Origin: Collinsella sp.
GTDB lineage: Bacteria; Actinomycetota; Coriobacteriia; Coriobacteriales; Coriobacteriaceae
Reading direction: 5' to 3'
Length of the DNA stretch: 64,000 nucleotides
Assembly: GCA_018382125.1 (NCBI GenBank)
Contig: JAGZQO010000007.1
Coordinates: 12,827 to 76,826 of the forward strand
Part shown: piece by piece, positions 24,409 to 32,501 of the stretch
Layout: each line of letters begins with the position of its first letter
How positions within the stretch are numbered: position 1 is the stretch's first letter
Notes under the pieces: model-generated
What the model saw: the letters and a program-made list of their open reading frames with translations, nothing else
What the model was told of the DNA's origin: nothing
The model's database searches: none
Program-made: the position numbers and the translations under genes

Positions 24409-25713
24409 CTACTGCGACTTAGGGCACTTCTTCTTATTGAGTGCCGACGGAGATACGCGAATACCATCGCCTGTCTGGCGCACATAGGCTTTATGAGCCG
24501 GCTTAGCGGCCCCAGAAGCCTTCTGAGCGTGCTTCTTGGGATCAACGGCAGCATTCGTGGGGTGCGGCTTAGTGGGCGCAGAGGGCGTCTGAGACGTGCG
24601 GCCGAGTTTGCGCATCACGCGATCCCAGCGCGCATGGATGCTCTCGTTGTGGGCGCTCTTAAGGCCCAGCAGGGGCGCAGCCAAAATGGTCGGCGCAATG
24701 AACGTAATGAGGCGCCACAGCAGATAGCCGGCGGTCGAAGCCGACCCAAAGAAATGACCCAAGAACAATGCAAAGCCACCCTCAGCGCCACCAGTTCCAC
24801 CGGGCAAGGGGACCGCAGAGCTCAGAAGCTGGACAAAGGCGCTCGCGGCCATGACCGAGAAAAAGTCGACCTCGTGGTGGCCAAAGGCAAGCATCAGGAA
24901 ATACGGCACCAGATAGAAAAACGCGAGCTGCAGCATGGTGATAAACACGGTGAGCAGCATGGAAGAAAAATGTCCGGCTGAAAGCTTGAACTTCTCGGAG
25001 AAGGAGTAGATCTCGCCATCGACAAACGTGCGCCATCCCTCGATCTTAGTGGCCGAAACACCAATGCGCTCGAGCCAATTGATGATGCAGTGGGCGACGC
25101 GCGTGACGGTCTTAGGCATGAGTGCGACGGCGAAGATGCCCAGCAAGATGCAGCAGTGCCCACCAAAGCTAAAGACGCACAGCAGCGTCATGTCGCCATA
25201 GCGCTCGGCAAAAAACGGCATGCGAGCAAGCAGTAGGATAGCGCCCCAGGTAACGAGGCCAAACTGATACACGATAAAGCGCGTGAACTGCGTGGCTCCG
25301 GCCTCGCCCACGTTTTGGCCCGCTTTGGTCAGGCGGTAGATCTGGGCAGGAGTCGAGCCCATCATCATGGGCGTCAGGTTGCCAAAGAAGATGCCACTCG
25401 CCTCGACCGAGATCAGGTCGCGAATGCCGACGGGCGAATATGGGTCGAGCCAGACGGCGATCGCATAGGCCACAATGCCAAAGAACAGATACATGAACAT
25501 GCAGAGGCACGCGACAACGAGCCATGGCGCCTGGACGCTCGACATAGCGGCCCAGAACTGCCCCATCTGTCCGGTTACTACCAGATAGACGATATAACCC
25601 ACCAGCACGACGCCGATAAAGATGGCGCCGCGGCGTGCGCTCTTATTGTCATCTCCGCCCGAGGCCTCAACCTCGACCTGGGGCTTAGACGTATGCTGAG
25701 AGGACTCCGTCAT
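24409..25713 (-). CDS. YbhN/UPF0104-type integral membrane protein (lysylphosphatidylglycerol synthase TM-like)
   Basis: The 434-residue protein has about eight membrane segments between residues 27 and 355, with the family features GIFFGNLTPMMMGSTPAQIYRL, and PLPGGTGGAEGGFALFL, the signature of UPF0104/MprF flippase domains. A long basic, Ala/Lys/Pro-rich cytoplasmic tail (about 365-434) follows. There is no aminoacyl-transfer domain, so it is not a full MprF. Such proteins are suggested to move lipids or glycolipids across the membrane. The ATG follows AAGGAG with normal spacing. An upstream in-frame start is less likely. Confidence 0.85.
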   Translation of the reverse strand: MTESSQHTSKPQVEVEASGGDDNKSARRGAIFIGVVLVGYIVYLVVTGQMGQFWAAMSSVQAPWLVVACLCMFMYLFFGIVAYAIAVWLDPYSPVGIRDLISVEASGIFFGNLTPMMMGSTPAQIYRLTKAGQNVGEAGATQFTRFIVYQFGLVTWGAILLLARMPFFAERYGDMTLLCVFSFGGHCCILLGIFAVALMPKTVTRVAHCIINWLERIGVSATKIEGWRTFVDGEIYSFSEKFKLSAGHFSSMLLTVFITMLQLAFFYLVPYFLMLAFGHHEVDFFSVMAASAFVQLLSSAVPLPGGTGGAEGGFALFLGHFFGSASTAGYLLWRLITFIAPTILAAPLLGLKSAHNESIHARWDRVMRKLGRTSQTPSAPTKPHPTNAAVDPKKHAQKASGAAKPAHKAYVRQTGDGIRVSPSALNKKKCPKSQ

Positions 25714-25823
25714 GAGACTCCTTCTAACAGTCAAAATATCTTGGATATTGTACCCGTAAGGGCCATAGGCAGAACGCAAAGCTCTGGTTCAAACGGGAAT
25801 TGCAGACGGTTGTTTGAAAATAA

Positions 25824-25853
25824 AAAACCCGGCCTTCCATAGGAAGTCCGGGT
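25824..25853 (-). terminator. Intrinsic terminator after the tRNA-Glu pair
   Basis: Stem ACCCGGACTTCC/GGAAGGCCGGGT (one mismatch) closes a three-base loop and is followed on the minus strand by TTTTTTATTTT. Confidence 0.85.
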
Positions 25854-25863
25854 ATCAGATGCG

Positions 25864-25940
25864 TGGTAGCCCGTACCAGATTCGAACTGGTGATCTCCGC
25901 CTTGAGAGGGCGGCGTCCTAAACCGCTAGACGAACGGGCC
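25864..25940 (-). tRNA. tRNA-Glu (CUC), copy 2
   Basis: The minus strand folds as a complete 77-base tRNA. The acceptor GGCCCGT pairs with ACGGGCT through a terminal G-U. The anticodon stem CCGCC/GGCGG holds the loop CTCTCAA, giving anticodon CUC for GAG. The T-arm is ACCAG-TTCGAAT-CTGGT, and CCA is encoded. It is identical to the copy 22 bases upstream and shares its transcript. Confidence 0.97.
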
Positions 25941-25962
25941 ATAAGACTCAGCAGAAAAGAAG

Positions 25963-26039
25963 TGGTAGCCCGTACCAGATTCGAACTGGTGATCTCCGCC
26001 TTGAGAGGGCGGCGTCCTAAACCGCTAGACGAACGGGCC
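25963..26039 (-). tRNA. tRNA-Glu (CUC), copy 1
   Basis: This gene is identical over all 77 bases to the next copy, with the same CTC anticodon loop and encoded CCA end. It is first in the transcript from the promoter at 26074-26102. Two adjacent identical copies suggest recent duplication or gene conversion. Confidence 0.97.
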
Positions 26040-26073
26040 ACATGACATCTGCACTGCCGTGCTGCGACGAAAT

Positions 26074-26102
26074 ATATTACGGGACAAAAAACATCAGCGC
26101 AA
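26074..26102 (-). promoter_or_regulatory. Promoter of the tRNA-Glu pair
   Basis: On the minus strand TTGCGC (26102-26097) and TAATAT (26079-26074) are 17 bases apart, about 35 bases before the tRNA 5' end. Confidence 0.75.
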
Positions 26103-26166
26103 GAAGAAATTCCAAATTGCCGAAAAATTGTCGGCAGGTTATGGAACACGCAGGTAAACTAGGTAG

Positions 26167-27561
26167 CTAATTCAAGTTGAGATGGACCAAAAGAGCTTCG
26201 CGCTCGTTGGGAATGTTGTCTTCGATCACGGCGTCGAGGGCGGAGTTGAGAAGCTGACCCAGTTCAGGCCCGGGCTTGACTCCGGCACGGATCAGGTCGC
26301 CGCCGTTGATGGCGAGCATCTTGAGCGTATAGGGCTCCCCCGCCCTCAGCAGCTCGTGCGCCATCGCGCGCATCTCCTCAATCGTCTCAACGTAATAGAA
26401 GCACGACGGGGCCTTGCCAAGTGTGTCGGCACGCTTAAGGTCCATGAGCTCGTCAATCAGGCGGACCGTGTCGACGCCCTCACCCGAAAGCGCGCGCATC
26501 ATATTGAGCAGACAGAAGCGCTCGGGGCGCAGCGGCTTGTCATGGTATTTGATGAGCAGACACACGTCGCGCACCAAGTCGTGCGAGAGCGCCAGGCGAT
26601 CCATAATGACGCGCGCCTTCTTGGCGCCGAGCTCGGGATGACCGTAGAAGTGTCCGCTACCGGCATGGTCGACCGTGAAGCACTCGGGCTTGGACACATC
26701 GTGCAAAAACGCCGCCCACATAAGGCTCGACGAGGGCGCGACGCCGCCACACAGCGCGAGCTCCCCCGCCACCGTCAGCACACGGGCGATATGCACGTAG
26801 ACGTTAAACGCATGATAGACACTGCGCTGATCAAACCCGCGACCCGCTGCCAACTCGGGCACGGCGGCGCAGATGAGCTCGGGATAGCGGAGCATCGCGT
26901 CTCCCCCATGACCGGTCGAAAGAATGCCCTCGAGCTCAATACCCACACGCTCACGCGCCACGGCATCGAGCAGCGGCGCGCACTCGGCAAGCGCACGCTT
27001 GGTCTCGGGCTCAATCATAAAGTCCAGACGGCAGGCAAAGCGCACCGCACGCAGCATGCGCAGGGCGTCCTCGTTAAAGCGACGCCTGGGATCGCCGACA
27101 GCGCGAATCAGCTTGCGCTCCAAGTCACCCTGGCCGTCGTAGCGGTCGACAAGCCCGCGCTCGGGATGCCAGGCCATGGCGTTGACGGTAAAGTCGCGGC
27201 GCGCCAAATCGTCCTCGAGCGAGGCAGCACGCTCCACACTCTGGGGATGGCGACCATCGGTGTAAAAGCCATCCAGACGGTACGTAGTGACCTCGATACG
27301 CTCGCCATCGGAAATAGCCGTGATTCCGCCAAATTTAATACCCGACTCCACGACCGCAATATCAGCGGCCTCGAGCGCCGCCTTGGACTCCTGCCACAGG
27401 CCGCTACAGCACATATCAACATCGTGGCTGGGGTACCCCATCAGGGCGTCGCGCACCCAACCGCCCACGTACCAAGCCTCAAGACCAGCCGCCTCAAGCG
27501 CGCGCAGGACGCGCAGGGACGCATCGGACGGTTGAGTACCGTTGAGCGAAACATTGCACAT
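26167..27561 (-). CDS. cca: CCA tRNA nucleotidyltransferase
   Basis: This enzyme adds or repairs the CCA end of tRNAs. The 464-residue class II enzyme has the polymerase head YVGGWVRDALMGYPSHDVDMC (by position about 31-51), with the two catalytic Asp in the D.D motif. It also has RRDFTVNAMAW and the neck EDALRMLRAVRFACRLDF. A C-terminal HD domain (MWAAFLHDVSKP; ALSHDLVRDV) is present, as in many actinobacterial members. The gene lies upstream of two tRNA genes that already encode CCA, so here its role for those would be repair. Confidence 0.95.
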   Translation of the reverse strand: MCNVSLNGTQPSDASLRVLRALEAAGLEAWYVGGWVRDALMGYPSHDVDMCCSGLWQESKAALEAADIAVVESGIKFGGITAISDGERIEVTTYRLDGFYTDGRHPQSVERAASLEDDLARRDFTVNAMAWHPERGLVDRYDGQGDLERKLIRAVGDPRRRFNEDALRMLRAVRFACRLDFMIEPETKRALAECAPLLDAVARERVGIELEGILSTGHGGDAMLRYPELICAAVPELAAGRGFDQRSVYHAFNVYVHIARVLTVAGELALCGGVAPSSSLMWAAFLHDVSKPECFTVDHAGSGHFYGHPELGAKKARVIMDRLALSHDLVRDVCLLIKYHDKPLRPERFCLLNMMRALSGEGVDTVRLIDELMDLKRADTLGKAPSCFYYVETIEEMRAMAHELLRAGEPYTLKMLAINGGDLIRAGVKPGPELGQLLNSALDAVIEDNIPNEREALLVHLNLN

Positions 27562-27664
27562 GCCTATGGCCTCCTGCGACTATCAAATTGGCTATCGATT
27601 GCGTCTGCAAGAAGTCTAGCAAGAAACAGCCTCCACCGCACACGCAAGTCCGATAAACAAAAAC

Positions 27665-27693
27665 GCATCCGTCCTAGTCTAAGACGGATGCGA
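27665..27693 (-). terminator. Terminator after the first 1-phosphofructokinase gene
   Basis: The perfect 10-bp stem CGCATCCGTC/GACGGATGCG with a nine-base loop is followed on the minus strand by TTTTTGTTTAT. Confidence 0.88.
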
Positions 27694-27725
27694 AATAATC
27701 AAACTATTCAGACAAGGTGCCGGAA

Positions 27726-28658
27726 CTAGCAGACCTGGCGAACCTCGATGTGCTTCTTATATTCGTCCACCTTGGCAAAATCACCCAGACCGGGGCACTC
27801 GACCACGTTGGCGCCAGTGGCCATCGAAAGGCGCAGGGCGTCCTCGACGCGCTCGGGGGCGTCGTGCCACACGGACAGGAAGGCAGCGAGCGAGGAATCG
27901 CCGGCGCACACCGTCGACAGCAGCTTGACGTCGAAGGTGCGGTTTGCAAACCAGATATGCTCGCCGTTGGAGAAGTACGCACCGGCGCCACCAAGGGTCA
28001 GCAGCACGTTCTTGGCGCCCTTGGCGTGCAGCTCGGCCATAGCGCCCTTGACGGACTCGTCGTCGCCACCGCTCACCTTGATGCCAAAGATGTCAAGCAG
28101 CTCGTCGTCATTGGGCTTGATCAGCAGTGGCTCCAGAGCAATGAGGTCTGCCAGCTGATGGCTCGAGATGTCGAGGACGAACTCGGCCCCCTTAGCCTTG
28201 ACACGGCGCAGGACCTCGGCCAAGAAGCCCTCGGAAGTGTTGGGGGGCAGCGAGCCGCTGATGACCAGGCAGGTCATGTCATCGAGCGAATCGATAAGTT
28301 CAAACATCTCCTGCTCGTTGGCCTCATTGATGGCGGCACCGGCATTGACCATGTTGTACTCGGTGTCGGGACCGGCGTTGAGGAACACATTGACGCGCGT
28401 AATACCGTCGGTCCACACGGGCTTGACGGGCACGCCCAGGGCCTCGGCGCCCTTAACGATAAACTCACCCGAGAAGCCGGCGAAGAAACCCAGGATCGTG
28501 GTGTCGACACCGTAGTGGTCAAGCGTAAACGAGACGTTGAGGCCCTTGCCGTTGGGCGTGTAGACGGCATTGCGGGTACGCGTGACGGTATTGGCAGCAA
28601 GGCCGTCGCAGGCGATGTTGTAGTCAATGGCGGGATTTGCAGTGAGCGTGTAAATCAT
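27726..28658 (-). CDS. fruK: PfkB-family 1-phosphofructokinase (FruK-like), paralog 1
   Basis: The 310-residue kinase starts MIYTLTANPAIDYN, as in FruK/LacC. It has NGKGLNVSFTLDHYG and GFFAGFSGEFI for sugar binding, SGSLPPN, and the catalytic Asp in VCAGDSSLAAF near residue 255. FruK makes fructose-1,6-bisphosphate from the fructose-1-phosphate produced by a fructose PTS. The start follows AAAGGAAC. A close paralog lies just upstream with its own terminator in between. Tagatose-6-phosphate kinase activity cannot be ruled out for either copy. Confidence 0.88.
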   Translation of the reverse strand: MIYTLTANPAIDYNIACDGLAANTVTRTRNAVYTPNGKGLNVSFTLDHYGVDTTILGFFAGFSGEFIVKGAEALGVPVKPVWTDGITRVNVFLNAGPDTEYNMVNAGAAINEANEQEMFELIDSLDDMTCLVISGSLPPNTSEGFLAEVLRRVKAKGAEFVLDISSHQLADLIALEPLLIKPNDDELLDIFGIKVSGGDDESVKGAMAELHAKGAKNVLLTLGGAGAYFSNGEHIWFANRTFDVKLLSTVCAGDSSLAAFLSVWHDAPERVEDALRLSMATGANVVECPGLGDFAKVDEYKKHIEVRQVC

Positions 28659-28792
28659 GAATGTTCCTTTCACGAAGCAACGTGTTAATGAAAGTATATT
28701 CCACGCATCGGTAAAAGGCCAGGACAACTCGGTGAACGGTGTGGAAGCGATGAAGTACGGCAGGACACCTCTCCCCCGTGGCGGAACAAAAA

Positions 28793-28818
28793 GGCGCCCC
28801 AGCCGAAACCGGGGCGCC
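28793..28818 (-). terminator. Terminator after the second 1-phosphofructokinase gene
   Basis: GGCGCCCC/GGGGCGCC forms a perfect 8-bp stem with a ten-base loop, and the minus-strand transcript continues with TTTTTGTT. Confidence 0.88.
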
Positions 28819-28846
28819 ACATGCGCACGAATATGTCGCGTTTCGA

Positions 28847-29779
28847 TTACTGACGATCGAGCTTGCGGACAGCAACGCGCTTGCTGTACTCGTCGACGTG
28901 ACCGAAGTCGCCGATGCCGACAGACTCGGCAACGTTGGCGCCGGTGGCCATAGCGAGCTTCATGGCCTCCTCGACGTTGTCGCGATCCCTGTACCACTTG
29001 TGCAGGAACGCAGCGAGGGTGCAGTCGCCGGCGCAGACGGAAGAAACCAGCTTGATGTTGAACTCACGCTTGGCGTACCAGATGTCCTCGCCGTTAGAGA
29101 AGTAAGCGTCGCCGCGGCTACCACGGGTGAGCAGCACGTTCTGAACGCCAGCGTCGTGAGCCATCTTCATGGCAACGCGGACCTCGTCGTCGGTGTCGAC
29201 CGGCACGCCGAAGATGGCCTTCATCTCGTGATGGTTCGGCTTGATGAGCAGAGGCTTCTTGTGAGCGAGCTCCTTGAGCTTGTCGGAGGACAGGTCCAGG
29301 ACGACATCAGCGCCACGAGCCTGAGCGTGCTCCATGACCTGAGCCAGGAAGTCAGGCGTAGCTTTGGGAGGCACGGAGCCGGAAACGATCAGGCACTCGA
29401 GATCGCCCGCGGTGTCCAGGATGTTGTAGAGCTCCTCCTGGTGCTGCGGCGTGATCGGAGCACCCGGGTTCAGGATGCCGTACTCGTGCTGGCCATCGTT
29501 GACGTAGGTGTTAATGCGCGTGATACCGTCGGTCCAGACCGGGCGGCAGAGGCAACCCAGGTTCATGACCTCCTCGACGATGAACTTGCCCGTGAAGCCG
29601 GCGAAGAAGCCGAGCGCGACGGTGTCGACGCCCATCTTCTTAAAGGCGAAGGACACGTCGAGGCCCTTGCCGTTAGCCGTGTAGCTGGCCGAGCCGGTGC
29701 GGACGTTCTCGTCGGGCTCGAGCGGAGAGCTCGAAACCGTCATGTCGACAGCCGGGTTAGCGGTTAGCGTGTAGAACAT
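28847..29779 (-). CDS. fruK: PfkB-family 1-phosphofructokinase (FruK-like), paralog 2
   Basis: This 310-residue protein is the same length as its downstream paralog and aligns with it throughout. It has MFYTLTANPAVDMT, NGKGLDVSFAFKKMG, GFFAGFTGKFI, SGSVPPK and the catalytic Asp in VCAGDCTLAAF. It differs in the substrate-lid region (NLGCLCRPVWTDGITRIN against EALGVPVKPVWTDGITRVN), so the two may prefer different phosphosugars. It lies 74 bases after ptsI and could be co-transcribed with ptsHI. It then ends at its own terminator, which allows separate control of the first paralog. Confidence 0.88.
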   Translation of the reverse strand: MFYTLTANPAVDMTVSSSPLEPDENVRTGSASYTANGKGLDVSFAFKKMGVDTVALGFFAGFTGKFIVEEVMNLGCLCRPVWTDGITRINTYVNDGQHEYGILNPGAPITPQHQEELYNILDTAGDLECLIVSGSVPPKATPDFLAQVMEHAQARGADVVLDLSSDKLKELAHKKPLLIKPNHHEMKAIFGVPVDTDDEVRVAMKMAHDAGVQNVLLTRGSRGDAYFSNGEDIWYAKREFNIKLVSSVCAGDCTLAAFLHKWYRDRDNVEEAMKLAMATGANVAESVGIGDFGHVDEYSKRVAVRKLDRQ

Positions 29780-29853
29780 TTACAGTACCCCCTGTATATG
29801 TGAGGGCCGCGTGGCCGGCCCATTCCAACCACGCGGTTACCTCTGATACCAAA

Positions 29854-31557
29854 TTAGCGAGCTGCGGACTCGAGCAGTGCCTTGACCTCGGCGGCGGTGT
29901 TGCAGGCGAGCGCCTTCTCGGCGAGCTCGTCGCACTCGGCCTTGGTCCACTGGCTGATGGTCTTGCGGGCGCGCAGGATCGACGGAGCGCTCATCGAGAA
30001 CTCCTCCAGGCCCCAGCTGATCAGCAGCGGCTCGAGCAGCGGATCGGCAGCGGCCTCGCCGCACATACCGACCATGATGCCGGCCTTCACGCCGCTCTCG
30101 ATGATGTTCTTGAGCGAGCGGAGCACGGCGGGATAGTACACCTGGTACAGGTTGGAGATGGTGTCGTTACCACGGTCGGCGCACATGGTGTAGCCGATCA
30201 GGTCGTTGGTGCCGATGGAGAAGAAGTCGGCAACCTCGGCAAGACGGTCTGCGAGCAGCGAAGCGGCGGGCGTCTCGACCATGATGCCGACCTCGATGTT
30301 CTCGTTGAACTTGCGACCCTCTTCGGTCAGCTCGGCCTTGCACTGCTCGACGAGCTCCTTGACAGCCAAGACCTCCTCGACGCAGGTGACGAGCGGGATC
30401 ATGATCTTGACGTCACCGAAGGCGCTAGCGCGCAGCAGAGCGCGGAGCTGGACCTTGTACTGGTCGGGATTGGCCAGGCAGTAACGCACGGCGCGGAAGC
30501 CCATGAAGGGGTTATCTTCCTTGACCATGTGCAGATACGGAATCTCCTTGTCGCCACCCACATCGAGCGTGCGGATGATGACCGGAGCACCCTTGAGCGC
30601 GCTGGCGACCTTACGGTAGGCGTTGAACTGCTCCTCCTCGGAAGGAAGCTCGGCAGAGTCCATGAACAGGAACTCGGAGCGGAACAGACCGATGGCCTCG
30701 GCATCGTGATCGAGTGCGTTGGGCACGTCATCGGGGTTGCCGATGTTGCAGGCGATGATCTTCTTGATGCCATCGGCAGTCACGGACGGCTTGCCACGGA
30801 AGGCCTCGAGGGCTGCCTTCTCGGCAGCGAAGGCCTCGGCCTTGGCGGTGTAGGCGGCGAGCGTCTCCTCGTCGGGATCGGCCTCGACGATACCCTTGCC
30901 GCCGTCGACGACAACGGTCATGCCGTTGCGCAGTGCGGTGCAGCTGTTGGAGACCGAAAGGACAGCCGGGATCTCGAGGGCGCGCGCAATGATCGCGGAG
31001 TGCGACGTGCGGCCACCGGTCTCGGTGACGATACCGGCAACGTGGGCCTTATCGATCGTGGCGGTCATGGACGGCGTGAGGTCGTGCACGACAACGACGG
31101 TGTTCTCGGGCAGGACGGAGAGGTCGACGACCTCCTTGCCCAGCAGCTCGGCCAGAATACCGGTGCGGATGTCGGCGATGTCGGCCGCGCGCAGACGGAA
31201 CATCTCGTCGTCCATGGACAGGAACATGTTCTCGAACATGGTCGAGGTGTCCATGAGCGCCTGCTCGGCGCAGGTACCGCCGTCAATGGCGGCGTTGATG
31301 GCGTCGGTCATGCCCGGGTCCTGAGCCAGGACAATGTGTCCGCTCATGATCTCGGCCTCGGCCTCGCCCACCGTCTCCTTCATGTGGTCGGCCTGAGCCT
31401 GGGTCTTCTCGCAGAAGACCGAAAGAGCGGACTGATAGCGCTCCTTCTCTGCTGCCGAATCAGCAACCTCGTGCGGCTCAAACGTCAAGTCGGGATCGAC
31501 GGCGACCATGACGGTGCCGATACCGATGCCCTCGGAAGCGTTGACTCCCTGATACAT
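29854..31557 (-). CDS. ptsI: Phosphoenolpyruvate-protein phosphotransferase (PTS Enzyme I)
   Basis: Enzyme I takes phosphate from PEP and passes it to HPr. The 567-residue protein has the phosphorylated His at about 186 in ETGGRTSHSAIIARAL, the PEP-binding GLFRSEFLFMDS and TLDVGGDKEIPYL, and the C-terminal FSIGTNDLIGYTM and MCGEAA motifs. All are canonical. The start MYQGVNASEG at 31557 is preferred because the first ATG six bases upstream sits too close to GAGAGAGG. It lies 133 bases after ptsH, with a terminator-like hairpin between them. Confidence 0.96.
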   Translation of the reverse strand: MYQGVNASEGIGIGTVMVAVDPDLTFEPHEVADSAAEKERYQSALSVFCEKTQAQADHMKETVGEAEAEIMSGHIVLAQDPGMTDAINAAIDGGTCAEQALMDTSTMFENMFLSMDDEMFRLRAADIADIRTGILAELLGKEVVDLSVLPENTVVVVHDLTPSMTATIDKAHVAGIVTETGGRTSHSAIIARALEIPAVLSVSNSCTALRNGMTVVVDGGKGIVEADPDEETLAAYTAKAEAFAAEKAALEAFRGKPSVTADGIKKIIACNIGNPDDVPNALDHDAEAIGLFRSEFLFMDSAELPSEEEQFNAYRKVASALKGAPVIIRTLDVGGDKEIPYLHMVKEDNPFMGFRAVRYCLANPDQYKVQLRALLRASAFGDVKIMIPLVTCVEEVLAVKELVEQCKAELTEEGRKFNENIEVGIMVETPAASLLADRLAEVADFFSIGTNDLIGYTMCADRGNDTISNLYQVYYPAVLRSLKNIIESGVKAGIMVGMCGEAAADPLLEPLLISWGLEEFSMSAPSILRARKTISQWTKAECDELAEKALACNTAAEVKALLESAAR

Positions 31558-31615
31558 TCCCATTCCTCTCTCCGTGTCATGTGATAAAGCGTTTTGCCAT
31601 ATCCATGACAAAAGA

Positions 31616-31645
31616 GCGCAGCTACCTTACAACAGGTCACTGCGC
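31616..31645 (-). terminator. Intercistronic hairpin between ptsH and ptsI
   Basis: On the minus strand GCGCAG...CTGCGC, with inner TGACCT/AGGTAG pairing, is followed by TCTTTT. As a weak terminator it would give more HPr than Enzyme I. Confidence 0.6.
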
Positions 31646-31690
31646 CCCCAAATATGAACTTAGTTGTTCAACATGCGACCCGTTTGAGTT

Positions 31691-31954
31691 CTACTCGCCA
31701 AGACCGCTCTTGATGAGCTCGATGGCAGCAGCCAGAGCCTCGGCCTCGTCAGCGCCGTCGCACTTGACCTCGACCTCGGTACCGCAGGGGATACCAGCAG
31801 CCATGAGGGCCATCGGGGACTTGCCGTTGACCTCCTTCTCGGGGGTGACGACCGTCACGTCACAGGCGTACTTGCCCATGGTGGAGGCGAACAGACCAGC
31901 CGGACGCATGTGCAGACCCTGAGGATTAACGAGGGTAGCCTTCTCAGAAACCAT
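31691..31954 (-). CDS. ptsH: Phosphocarrier protein HPr
   Basis: HPr carries phosphate from Enzyme I to the sugar permeases. The 87-residue protein has His15 in NPQGLHMRPAGLF and a Ser46 site in NGKSPMALM, the regulatory position phosphorylated by HPr kinase in Firmicutes. The ATG follows AAAGGAG with good spacing. It is separated from the fructose PTS gene upstream by a 547-base region holding a long palindrome. It therefore probably has its own promoter, though no clear -35/-10 pair was found. Confidence 0.96.
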   Translation of the reverse strand: MVSEKATLVNPQGLHMRPAGLFASTMGKYACDVTVVTPEKEVNGKSPMALMAAGIPCGTEVEVKCDGADEAEALAAAIELIKSGLGE

Positions 31955-32091
31955 AATTGACTCCTTTTTGTGTTTAACCCCTGTCATGCATGTGGCAGGA
32001 GTCAGATTCACGACGTTGTTTATATTAACTCACATCAAACGGTTTTTCATTATGTTTCAGACGAATTATTGGACAGATGTGTTTGTCGTCC

Positions 32092-32243
32092 GCTTGCTCG
32101 CCCACAGGGGGCCGGGCGTGACCAGTGAGATTTCCTGCTCTACAGTCCTGCTCGCACGAAGAGCACATTAAGTGCTCTTCGGCTCGTGCGGAACTCGCGA
32201 TAAATCTCACAGGCCGCGCCCGGCCCCCTGTGGGCGAGCAAGC
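32092..32243. mobile_element. MITE-like 152-bp nested palindrome
   Basis: The outer arms 32092-32118 and 32217-32243 are perfect 27-bp inverted repeats (starting GCTTGCTCGCCCACAGGGGG). A second stem inside (GTGAGATTT/AAATCTCAC) encloses a third hairpin built from CTCGCACGAAGAGCAC and GTGCTCTTCGGCTCGTGCG. The centre is shared with the repeat at 22313-22371. It has no coding capacity, so it fits a miniature inverted-repeat element or a large structured REP element. No target-site duplication was identified with confidence. Confidence 0.7.
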
Positions 32244-32349
32244 TGCGGAAACTCGGTCGGTCCAGAGCAATATCGTGCGAACGAAATTCTGGCTGATTTG
32301 TTGTTCGCCTGGTTGATCTAGTTGATGGGGTCTATCTATACCCTTTTGT

Positions 32350-32418
32350 AAGTTGCGGTGAAATAGGGATTGAATTTGAGGCTGAATCGTTTAAACAGTC
32401 CCTATTTCACCGCAACTT
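32350..32418. repeat. Intergenic inverted repeat, copy 2 of 2
   Basis: Arms AAGTTGCGGTGAAATAGGGA and its near-complete complement (GTCCCTATTTCACCGCAACTT region) match the element at 1713-1781. The palindrome is more regular here than in copy 1. It lies just downstream of the PTS permease terminator. Confidence 0.82.
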
Positions 32419-32432
32419 ATATCGGGAATGAA

Positions 32433-32466
32433 AAAGGCGGAGGCCCTGGAGAGGGTCTCCGCCTTT
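32433..32466 (-). terminator. Terminator after the fructose PTS gene
   Basis: AAAGGCGGAG...CTCCGCCTTT with an inner CCC/GGG pairing forms the stem, and the minus-strand transcript ends TTTTT. Confidence 0.85.
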
Positions 32467-32501
32467 GTTACAAGGGGCGATATTATTCGCTAACTGCTGG
32501 A

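Larger units (their letters stand above)
31955..32501. other. 547-base intergenic region between ptsH and the PTS permease
   Basis: This region holds no credible gene. In minus-strand order it contains the permease terminator (32433-32466), the inverted repeat 32350-32418, a 152-bp MITE-like palindrome (32092-32243), and an AT-rich stretch (about 32000-32060) where the ptsH promoter should lie. Short reading frames across the palindrome are by-products of its symmetry. Confidence 0.7.

Noticed and set aside
26117..26137. TGCCGA...TCGGCA hairpin after cca as a terminator
   Set aside because: The stem is short and no convincing T-run follows on the minus strand.
29807..29836. CCGCGTGG/CCACGCGG hairpin between ptsI and the second fruK as a terminator
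   Set aside because: There is a clear 8-bp stem but no T-run in either direction, so read-through into fruK is more likely.
32025..32316. Two short reading frames across the MITE-like palindrome
   Set aside because: They mirror each other because of the inverted repeat and lack ribosome sites and family features.
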